Made by a program: the position numbers and the translations under genes. A stretch of DNA of 64,000 bases from Trichoderma breve (taxonomy: Eukaryota; Ascomycota; Sordariomycetes; Hypocreales; Hypocreaceae). Location of the stretch: contig NC_079235.1 in assembly GCF_028502605.1 (NCBI RefSeq), forward strand, positions 558,001 through 622,000, written 5' to 3'. Positions 21,905 through 30,961 of the stretch are shown here, in pieces. Within the stretch, counting starts at the first letter, position 1. Every line of letters starts with the position of its first letter. A model generated the notes under the pieces. The model worked only from the letters and a program-made list of their open reading frames with translations. It made no database searches and was not told the origin of the DNA.

Positions 21905-24848
21905 ATGACTGCCAATCTCAATACGAACGAACTTTTGACCAAGTGGTCCGATCTGTTGTTCAAATCTCGGGCTGTCAAGCTTGACGTAGCGGATATAACT
22001 AATGAAGGAGTACATCCGCTTATTCTGCTTGACAACGTTGGCCAGGTACTCCTCAAGCAGGGAGCCTCTCGGGAAAGCCAAGTATTCTCTCAGATATCTG
22101 AAATCGCCTCAACCTCGCCCAACTATGGAGGACTTGGGCTGAATACAGATGTTCAAATCACTGAAGATGATATACACGAGATTAGCTTTCTCATATCAGC
22201 CTGTGAGCAGCTTTCATATCGATATATTATATATGTTCCTTATTGTCTATGCCTTGTACTGACCTTTTAATTCAGGGCTGGAGGCACTCAACTCGGATGA
22301 TCGAAAGAAATCCACGCAAGCCAGTACCCAAAAGCTAGCACCAAAAGATAGACCACCAATGAATGTTACTGAAAAAATATTCGCTATGCACGCTATTGAC
22401 TCCAAAGGCTATGTAAAAACTGGCGATACTATTCGGGTATCTCTGGACTGGATCATGGCTTCAGAGGCGTCATGGGCTGTAAGTAACCCCGACTTTTTCC
22501 ATCGTCAATACTGATTCACGAACAACTTGGTGCTAAAATACTACTCAAGGGTATGGAAGGAACATATAATCGCCTTGGAAGTCCCGGCATCTTCCGCAAT
22601 GATCGCTTCTGGCTTGCCGGTGACCACGTCGTGGATCCTAGAATTAAAGGCATGCCTCAAGTTAAGAGGCTAATTGAGTCATCTGAAAAAGCGCGCAAGG
22701 TCTTCAAAATGACTGAGTACCAGGGTATGAATGTAAGTTAAGCCAACATCAGATTCACATCCATGCTTAAAACAAGACTTTGCTAACGCCATCGACATTT
22801 TAGTACACAATTATGCATACAGAGTTTTTCAGAGAGCGTGCCCAGCCGGGTATGCTCCTCATCGGCTCCGATTCTCACACATGCTCTTCTGGCGCAGTTG
22901 GCTGTCTTGCCATTGGGCTTGGAGCGGCGGATGTCACCATGGGTCTCATCACGGGAGAGACGTGGTTCAAGGTGCCTGAAGTTGTCAAAATTGAGTTCGT
23001 GGGGCAACCAAGTCGTGGAATTGGAGGCAAAGATGTCATTTTATACGTCTTACAGCAACTCAAGAGGAACACAGTTGCCTCGGATCGCGTGGTCGAGTAT
23101 ACTGGGCCTGGTCTAAGTTATCTTTCCCCAGATGCACGTTTTGCAATTTCCAACATGACGACAGTAAGTTTATGAGTCGCATTACAGTTGGAATGAATCG
23201 AATTAACAAGATGTTTTACTCTAGGAACTTGGAGGTGTGACTGGGATTTTTACTCCGGATCATATAACCAAGGCATTCATTGACGGACGAAGAGTGGCCC
23301 GGCATAGGAACGCATCAACCTACTTTCGTGCAGACGAGGGGGCAGTCTACGCTGAATCGCACGTCATCGATCTAGCCAAGGTTGAATCCTTTGTGGCTAA
23401 ATATCCGAATCCCGATGATGTCGTTCCGGTGACAGATGTTCTGGGCATGAAGCTGGACGGATGCTTCATTGGAGCCTGCACCACAGCGGAAGAAGACATT
23501 ATCCTCGGCGCCTTGGTCTTGGAGCAAGGACTGAAGAGTGGACTATCTCCAGCGAAGGACGGCAAAAAGAGAAAAGTAGTTCCTGGGTCTCTACCTATTC
23601 TTGATAAGCTGCGAAAATCGGGACTTGCACAGATTTATGAAGATGCTGGCTTTGAGATTGGCGTTCCAGGATGCAGCTATTGCGTGGGTATATCTGCAGA
23701 CCGCGCAAAAGAGTCTGAAGTTTGGCTGTCATCTCAAAATAGGAACTTTGAGAACCGTATGGGTCAAGGTAAGTGAAATGTTAACCCAGATAACAGAAAA
23801 AGGAACTCATCATGGGATTTTAGGTTCTATCGGAAATCTCGCTTCGGCTGCGACTGTGGCAGCGTCGTCTTTTCAAATGACAGTGACAAACCCACAACAT
23901 TTCATTGATATGATCCCTCCAGAAAGATGGGAGCTTTTGAACGGCCGCAGTTCTATAAAAGGAAAGCTGTCAGGAAAAGAGCCGGACTGGGTTGAACCAG
24001 CAAGTACTGTTGAAGCATTGCCTGAAAATGTATTGAGCGACAGTCAATCGGCAACACCACTCACTCAACATGATGATTCCAAGGATTCAGCTGTGGTAGC
24101 GGCAGAGGTTTCCGACCAGCATGAGAAGAAGGGAGAAAAGCTTACTATACACGGAAAGATCCAAAGACTTGGAGATTTTGTAGATACCGATGCGGTACGT
24201 CTCCCTTGAATCACAGCATGTCGCTTGCAGTGAGCCTAACAATTAGCAGTTGGCACCGGCCCAGTTCCTTGTCTCATCTCGAACTAATGAAGAAATTGGA
24301 GCTCATTGCCTTGAATATACGAATCCAGAGTTCCGCGCTCGAGCCAAAGAAGGCTTTGATGTCGTGGTGGCAGGCAAGGCATTCGGCTGCGGCTCTTCAC
24401 GAGAGCAAGCGGTATCCGCACTACTTGGTATGTACAGTTTAGCCCTCATACTCTTCCCCTTTATTTCGTTGGCCTGGATATTGATGATTGATTTTCTGAA
24501 GGATGTGGAATCAAATGTGTAATTGCCGAATCTTTTGCTTTCATCTACGGCCGCAATCAGCCCAGCCTCGGCCTTTTAGGCTTTACCATGGACGATCCGG
24601 CCTTCTTCGAGGCAGCTGTAGACAGTGCAGAAATCAGCATTGACCTGGAAAACAATCGGATTCATATTGGTGAAACCGAGTTTTCCTTCCAGTTGTCCAC
24701 CATGGAGAGAGAATTGGTAGAAGCAGGAGGCATCACTCCGGCCTTTAAGAAGTTTGGCAAACAGCTTTTTGACATGATCTGCGGCAGCACCAAGGATGGC
24801 AGGAGAGCTGTGGAAGTCGGTGGCCAAGCTGCCGGTATGCAATGGTGA
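21905..24848 (+). CDS. Aconitase-superfamily hydratase, fused LeuC/LeuD (isopropylmalate dehydratase-like)
   Basis: [4Fe-4S] hydro-lyase acting on a small di- or tricarboxylic acid. Eight exons, 21905..22202, 22276..22478, 22550..22732, 22804..23163, 23225..23768, 23824..24194, 24250..24427 and 24502..24848, give 827 aa. Cluster cysteines are C433 (GACTTAEED), C498 and C501 (PGCSYC), with the usual 65- and 3-residue spacing; [11 protein letters not shown] is at about 251. An acidic linker of about 60 residues (around 23990-24150) joins the large part to the swivelling LeuD-like domain, which carries GSSREQA at about 700. The layout follows fungal Leu1, but the sequence is divergent and sits next to PrpD and lyase genes, so it is more likely a specialised paralogue (methylcitrate, dimethylmaleate or aconitate type) than the leucine enzyme. 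Acceptor of exon 7 could be 24247 or 24250 (one Gln more or less). Confidence 0.87.
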
Positions 24849-25007
24849 ATGAGATGGATAGTGACCAAAATACAGCTACTCTAAAGTCTTACTGGTTCTC
24901 TTTTCTCCGTGATTATATCTGTATGTCATTGTCGTGACATTTCAATAACACGAAACGGGCAGCTTACAAAGTCACGTGCCAGCACTCACCACTTCCCTTC
25001 TAGCCAA

Positions 25008-25022
25008 TCGGCCAATCTCGCC
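25008..25022 (+). promoter_or_regulatory. TCGGC-N5-TCGCC site upstream of the cluster regulator
   Basis: TCGGC-CAATC-TCGCC, 46 bp before the ATG of the Zn2Cys6 gene. It differs by one base in the second half-site from the TCGGC-N5-TCGGC repeats of the two neighbouring promoters. May be an autoregulatory site (inference). Confidence 0.45.
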
Positions 25023-25067
25023 CTCCTTCATATCATTGTAAACTCACTTCTCACGAAACATGTATTG

Positions 25068-27317
25068 ATGGCTCCTGAACGAGTCCGAGTGCGTCGTCAT
25101 CCAGCATGCCGAGACTGTAGAGTTCAAAAGGTAAGCAATCATTATCATCATTATGATATCATGCTTCAATCGCTGATATATGGCGTCCGTGTAGGTCAAA
25201 TGCGATGCCGAGCCTCCTGCTTCGTGCACGCGATGCCGTCACATGCAACTTTCATGTGTTGTTGAACGGACACCGGCATCTCGGCGGACCAAAGCTCAGC
25301 TACAAAGCGAGTTGGAGGCCATGAGACGCCGCTCTGGTGCGGATGAGGAGACTGATGGCGTGTTAGACAGCCCCACCTCCGGGCGAGGGATGGCGAGACC
25401 CTCCGGCGTCGATGTTACAGCTGGAGCTCCGGCTTCTATCCCAGATACGGCAGAAGTTCCATTCTTGACTCCACTGCTTGTTCCGGCCCTGGCTTCAGCA
25501 TCGGCTCCAGATGCGGTGCTTGCTAGTCCACAGCCAGCAACGACACCCTCAACAGTTAAGGAGGGTGGTAGTCATCAGTCTCTCATATTGCAGAATGATT
25601 CAAACGAATCGATAGCCAACTCTAGAGAGTTTGATGGCCAACTGGTTTCCGGTCGCAAAATTCAAGATTGCTTCGATTTGTACACGCCCCGATTTCTTCT
25701 CGGCCGTCTGAACACCGATACTGACTATCCCGCAGATTCTTTAGCTTGTATGCCCCATTCTTGCCGACCTCCCAGTTAGAACCAAATCCAAACCAATGCT
25801 ATGAGCAGTCTCCCTTTTTGTTCTGGGTCATCGTCTATATCGGCAGCAGACGCTATACTGGTGACCCAACTATGCTGGGTCGACTCGCCCCAAAGATTAA
25901 TTCGATGGCCTTTGCATCCCTGGAATCGCGGAGTAGCCCCATACAGGCCATCCAAGGCATATTATTACTATGCCAGTGGCCAACTCCGGTTAATACTATG
26001 CACAGAGGAATTAGTCTTGTTCTCGCAGGTGCAGCGCTACACCTCGCCATGCAAATCGGACTACATGTCGCTGGCGTTGGTCAAGATTTTGCAAGGACGA
26101 TACTGGACGGCAACCGGCTTGAAAGAGCTAATCGCGCCATGCTATGGAAGCAATGCTGCATAACTTGTTACATGTGAATCTCCAGCCCCTAGTCACTAAT
26201 ATTACGGCTAAACTGACTCATTCATGTTATAGCGTTGGGCTTGGGGAAGGGATCTTGCCCCTAGGATTGAGTGATGCCTTCACTTTACCAGTTCTCTCAG
26301 ATGGAGGAGATGGTGGTGACGATGCAAACGCTCAACAAGAGACCAAACTGCCTCTCAGATTGTGCGAAATTATGATATGTGCAACTGAAGCATTGAGGAG
26401 AATCCATGGCGGTCGTGACCCTGAAAAAGCTGCTTCACTACTGTCGTGTATTAGTTTGTTCGATGCGCAGCTAACGAAAGCTGCATCTCAAGGTCAAACA
26501 GCCATTGGTAAGAACAATTCCTTCCGAGAATTTAACTCTAACATAGTTCTAATGGTTGAGAAACAAGATTCTATTTATTTTCAGTGCTTTCGCCTACATC
26601 TCCTTTCATGCCACTTTCTCATAGACCCAGCATCTCGCAAACTCGAAGCCTTTATTCCTCTTTTTGCAGTTGCATGCAGCTTCATCAACACCGCGTGTCA
26701 GCAGTCCTGGAACGAAGGGGCTACCGCCAAGAATGCACCCGTCGTTGTTCAAAAATCTGTTATGCTGGCAGCTTTCACAATCCTGAAAATCCATCGCAGT
26801 GAGCTCGCGCCGCATTTGGATCTTCAGGCTGGTGAGCAAGCTTATTTTGCCGCCATATTCTTTGCCCGAGAAGAGTCACTGCAAAATAATGATCTGAGCG
26901 CCAGGGCTGCTTCCATACTCGGTCAATTATGGAACAGCCAATCAATATTTAAAACCAAGAATGGTACAGTTGATAGCCTGACCAGCCGAATCTCTAGCAG
27001 GTTGTCAATGAGCACCCTCTTTGATTGCCTATGGTGGTGGAGACAGGAGTTTGGTGGGCTGGGCAATCCTTACGAGAATAGACAGCAGAGTATGATTCCA
27101 ATTGCGCCTTTTCTTGTCCAAAAGCCGTTCACTGATATGAGATACAGCCCGATCCGAGACCTTGACTGGAACTGAAAGTGTCACTTCATATGCGCTGCCA
27201 GCAACTGGTGATGTAAATGCGGTGCCAGACATTCAGCAATCGGCACTCCTTGCTGATGAACCGTTTGTTGACTTCGATTGGGCTATGAACCTAGATATGA
27301 CTGATTGGCCTATGTAA
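25068..27317 (+). CDS. Zn2Cys6 transcription factor, likely regulator of the aconitase/PrpD/lyase group
   Basis: Exons 25068..25130, 25195..25679, 25736..26173, 26233..26507, 26547..27089 and 27148..27317 give 657 aa. The zinc cluster has cysteines at 14, 17, 24, 32, 35 and 42 and is split by the first intron between residues 21 and 22. The fungal regulatory domain starts at CFDLFFSLYAPFLPTS, which appears only after removing the 56-nt intron 25680..25735, and continues with SPFLFWVIVYIGSR. The last intron (27090..27147) restores the C-terminus ending FVDFDWAMNLDMTDWPM; an unspliced reading would stop early at 27175. The 39-nt segment 26508..26546 has GT-AG ends but is short and in frame, so it may be retained (670 aa). 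Position between the hydratase and the PrpD/lyase pair suggests pathway-specific control. Confidence 0.84.
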
Positions 27318-27578
27318 CATAACTTGATATAGATACTACTAACTAGCATTTACGTATTCAGTATTATTACTACATGTCGCTTGGATTTGGGCAATGCGGA
27401 TACTGGTTAGTTAACTTGGGGTGCTGAATAGCCACTCTCTTTCTTGTGGTAAAGTACACTGTGATGGATACGTCCAAATGTGTATAAGAAGAAGAATCCG
27501 TGTTTAGTTATTTTGATGTCGATATATCGTCTATTCTAACATTAACTAAAGTTAAACCAAGGCTGAAAAAATGTCTAA

Positions 27579-29060
27579 TCATCCAATTGGATTCGCCGTC
27601 TTGCCCATGAGCAGCTGACTCAATACTCCAAGATCATTACAATCCTCGAGATTTAGAATAACATCTTCAATCTTTTGCCTTCGCTCGTCGTCAATCACAT
27701 TAGCCGTGATATTCTTCCACTTTTCAAATATCTCATCATTGCTCAGCAGCGGCTTAACACTCTTCGCCAACTGCCGGTCCGCAATGATAGGCTCCGACCT
27801 GCCCTTGAACCAGACACTCACTCGGGTTCGCATCTTGTCAAAATCGTTGTTGAGCTCACACGTCGTCTTGCCCACCAAATCCCAGACCTCATCTCGCTCA
27901 ATTGCCTGAGCAGAGAACTGAGGTGGAAGAACTGCACTGTCAACGATGTATGTGGCTGCAACATACGAGTTGCTCATCTGCGCTCCCGTCGCTGTCAAGG
28001 GACGCTTAGTTTCCCATCCTCCGTGCTCGAAAGCAGGCTTGCTCAACTCAATCAAGATCCTCTCAATCCCAGAGAAATCATCCAACAATTCGGGATAAAC
28101 CTGACGCAAATCTGCCAAGCAGTCCACCGTGTTGTGTGTTCCTGCCATGCTGGCATATGGCTTGATTGCAACACCCTTCATCAACCACTCTTGACCAAGC
28201 CCCTTGGCAATTTCATCAACCTTGTACTGTGGCTCCATGCTGTTACCACTGGTGAATTGCTTCAGAAAGCCGCCGTATTCGCGTTCAAAGACACGCTTGA
28301 TCCCGATGTAGCCAGTTTGTGCGAGAATCCCGCCCAAGAGGCCGTTTCTTGCTGCGAAGCCATGCTGCATGCGTTTTACTTCAGACTCAAACTGCGCGGA
28401 CATTAATCCACCAGCCTGAGTGCATGCGATGCCAAAAGCGTCTTCAATAGCACCAGCTGATAGGCCGAGGAACTTTCCTACCGCGGCGGCGGATGCTGGA
28501 GGGCCAAAGACGGCACCGGAATGCCATCCCATAGACAACATGTGAGGTCCATGAAGAGCGAGGCCAACGCGAGGTCCAACTTCCAGTCCAGCAATGTATG
28601 ATACTATGAAATCCTTGCCAGATCCAGAATAAGAAGATGAAGCTGCACTTGGCTTCAGTGACAAATGATCAGATGCGGCGAGCAACGCAGGAAGAATGAT
28701 GCTATTCGAATGCAGAGGAGCTCCGGTGTGCCAGTCGTCCAGCTCAAATCCTTGAATGAATGAGCTGTTTAGCAAGCACGCATTGAGAGCATTGATTCGG
28801 CGTTCATAGCCAATGACGCCGGCGGAGCCCTCTGTAAGTTCCAGGTCTATTAGAGCTTGGGTCGCTTTTTCGGACCATGGTAGATGGGCGCCGACTAAGC
28901 CGCATGCGATGCCATCTAGAATGAGATATTTGGCACGGATACGAAGGTTTTCTGGGATATCGTTATATGTGAGGGAAGATATCCATGTGCAAAGCTGTCC
29001 TGTTGGGCTTGCTGGATCGGAGGGTGTGTCCGATGGAGTTGCAACAGCGGTATGGGTCAT
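27579..29060 (-). CDS. MmgE/PrpD family protein, CadA-like (aconitate decarboxylase or 2-methylcitrate dehydratase type)
   Basis: Intronless, 493 aa, the usual length of fungal cis-aconitate decarboxylase and of 2-methylcitrate dehydratases. Conserved active-site segments of the family are visible: ELDDWHTGAPLHS at 106-118, GWHSGAVFG in the middle, FESEVKRMQHGFAARNG (Lys and His) and AGTHNTVDCL (His). These patterns are closer to the fungal CadA branch than to bacterial PrpD as I recall them, but the branch cannot be fixed without a tree. No targeting peptide is obvious; the first 20 residues are Ser/Thr/Pro-rich. It is divergent from the lyase gene, sharing a 389-bp promoter, and convergent with the Zn2Cys6 gene, 261 bp away. 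Confidence 0.88.
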   Translation of the reverse strand: MTHTAVATPSDTPSDPASPTGQLCTWISSLTYNDIPENLRIRAKYLILDGIACGLVGAHLPWSEKATQALIDLELTEGSAGVIGYERRINALNACLLNSSFIQGFELDDWHTGAPLHSNSIILPALLAASDHLSLKPSAASSSYSGSGKDFIVSYIAGLEVGPRVGLALHGPHMLSMGWHSGAVFGPPASAAAVGKFLGLSAGAIEDAFGIACTQAGGLMSAQFESEVKRMQHGFAARNGLLGGILAQTGYIGIKRVFEREYGGFLKQFTSGNSMEPQYKVDEIAKGLGQEWLMKGVAIKPYASMAGTHNTVDCLADLRQVYPELLDDFSGIERILIELSKPAFEHGGWETKRPLTATGAQMSNSYVAATYIVDSAVLPPQFSAQAIERDEVWDLVGKTTCELNNDFDKMRTRVSVWFKGRSEPIIADRQLAKSVKPLLSNDEIFEKWKNITANVIDDERRQKIEDVILNLEDCNDLGVLSQLLMGKTANPIG

Positions 29061-29449
29061 GATTGATTGACTGTATCTCGGCGATGCTGAAGAAGTGGGT
29101 TCAATGGTATAATGATGTACTTAATTTCTCCAGAAAACAATCATATAAAGCTAGAACATGCACTTATTTATTAGACATCTTGAGTAGACAATATCGCGGT
29201 GTTGTTGAACACTTGTTGCAGTGTCAGCACTACGCACTCGGCGAATATCGGCATTTGACAATGACGACGGAGGCGGCCAGTCTCGGCAGGCCGGATCTCG
29301 CCAGCTCTGGCTGGATATAGCGGATGTTAATGACGATTCGCGACGTATTTCTATGGGAAGATAAATAATAGAAATATGCATGGGGAGGGGGGGAAGTAGA
29401 TATCTCAATTTAGAACATTATCATTGACGCACGTATCGTTATCATCACC
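29061..29449. promoter_or_regulatory. Bidirectional promoter of PrpD-like and lyase genes, rich in CGG triplets
   Basis: Contains TCGGC-GAATA-TCGGC at 29238..29252 and further CGG triplets at 29268, 29274, 29284 and 29292, six within 56 bp. Such CGG clusters are the usual half-sites of Zn2Cys6 proteins (established knowledge); that the neighbouring factor binds here is inference. Confidence 0.6.
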
Positions 29450-30509
29450 ATGGCTAATCAGACGCAGCAGACGGCAGTAGCTAGACTCCGAGCTCAATTG
29501 GCTGAACCTGACAATATCATTGTGTGTCCAGGTGTATACGATGGCTTTACGGCTCGCATAGCTCTTAAAGCCGGCTTTGACTGTTTATACATGGTCAGTC
29601 CGTTGTTGTGTATTCAGTATGCTTTTGCTAAGATACAGGTTTAGACAGGAGCCGGCACGACAATGTCTCGGCTTGGAATGCCAGATCTAGGTATAGCTAC
29701 ACTGAACGATATGCGGGATTCGGCTTCTATGATTGCCTCGTTAGACCAAAGTGTGCCTCTCATCGCAGATGCAGACACTGGATTTGGCGGTAGGTAACAC
29801 TTAATCAAGACGCTCTTGCGCGTCACGTCATCTCTTTATACATGGTTAATAATTGCATATCGTCTATGCTTCTCAAGGCCCTGTAATGGTTGGACGAACA
29901 GTATCTCAATACATGCAAGCGGGAGTCGCCGCGCTGCATTTAGAAGATCAAGTCCAGTCCAAACGCTGCGGCCATCTCCTAAACAAGCAAATCGTCCCTG
30001 AAGACGAGTTTATATCTCGCATCCGAGCTGCCAATATCGTCAGAAAGAAGCATCTTGGCGACATTCTCATCATCGCCCGCACAGATGCCCTGCAGTCCGA
30101 GGGCTACGAAGTGGCAAGGGATCGCCTCAAGGCCGCCATTGCAGTGGGAGCAGATATCGCTTTTCTAGAGGGCATCACGTCGAAGGAGCAAGCTCGGCAG
30201 ATTTGTGAGGATCTAGCACCTACCCCTGTGATGTACAACAATGTGCCCGGGGGCTTGTCTCCAGACTTGTCGGCTCATGAGGCTAAAGAATTGGGCTTCA
30301 AACTCATTATATATCCTGGACTATGTCTTGAACCCGTTTTCGAAAGCGTGACAAGGGCTATGGAAGGGTTGAAGAAGGATGGCGCTCCTCCAAAGTCTGG
30401 GCAAGATCGCAAGGGCTCTCCCAAGGCGCTGTTTGAGGTGGTTGGACTGCGCGAGTGTATCGGACTCGATGCCGCTGCTGGCGGTGCATCATATACCGGA
30501 GGCGTCTGA
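29450..30509 (+). CDS. Isocitrate lyase/PEP mutase superfamily lyase (methylisocitrate/dimethylmalate lyase or oxaloacetate hydrolase type)
   Basis: Predicted to break a C-C bond in a 2-hydroxy dicarboxylic or tricarboxylic acid, or to hydrolyse oxaloacetate. Exons 29450..29593, 29645..29789 and 29878..30509 give 306 aa, the size of the short (single-barrel) branch. Seen: metal-binding DADTGFGG at 90-97, the catalytic-loop signature KRCGH at 125-129 with the acid/base Cys, LHLEDQ before it, and ARTDAL after it. The Cys marks the lyase/hydrolase branch rather than the phosphonopyruvate enzymes. No peroxisomal SKL tail; it ends SYTGGV. First donor is GTCAGT, less common, but phase and family fit (CLYM|TGAGTTMSRLG). 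Which acid is the substrate is unknown. Confidence 0.86.
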
Positions 30510-30961
30510 GGCTCTTCAATCAGAATGTATTGAAGAAGAATATGTGTACTTTCTTCCTCCTTTCTGGCTCTGCTGTGACCCGCCAATCCAATATCTCGTA
30601 CTATATCTGCGTGTTTCCACGCGACAGTGACCGCATGTACCTGCTAGGGAATACCGTCAATAGAGGTATCTTGCTACTGCAAGCTATACTAAATATCTGC
30701 ATTTATTTGAAGAAATTGAAGTAGATCTGCAAGTAGGTACATGTACATGTACATGTACTGCCTCTCATGCCGCTCTTTCGCGCCTTCCTCCCAGCTCTCG
30801 TGTCGTTCCTCCCCACAACACACACTGTTTCTTCTGCCAATTTGTTTCTCTATTTTCTTCTCCTTCACAATCTTCTCTGTCTACCATTTTTCAGCATTAA
30901 CATCTCTATCTATATTCAATCTCAAGCCTCTGGTCGACGACACCAAAGTTTGCACGCTAGA
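30510..30961. other. Intergenic region with a GTAC-type palindrome
   Basis: About 450 bp. Holds the perfect palindrome (GTACAT)x3 plus GTAC at 30737..30758, then a long pyrimidine-rich leader (TTCTTCC/CTCTTTTC tracts) ahead of the F-box ATG. The in-frame ATG at 30767 lies in this leader and I do not take it as the start. Confidence 0.6.

Noticed and set aside
30767..30961. Upstream in-frame ATG giving a 640-aa F-box protein
   Set aside because: The extra 65 residues come from a pyrimidine-rich leader and precede an F-box that normally sits at the very N-terminus.
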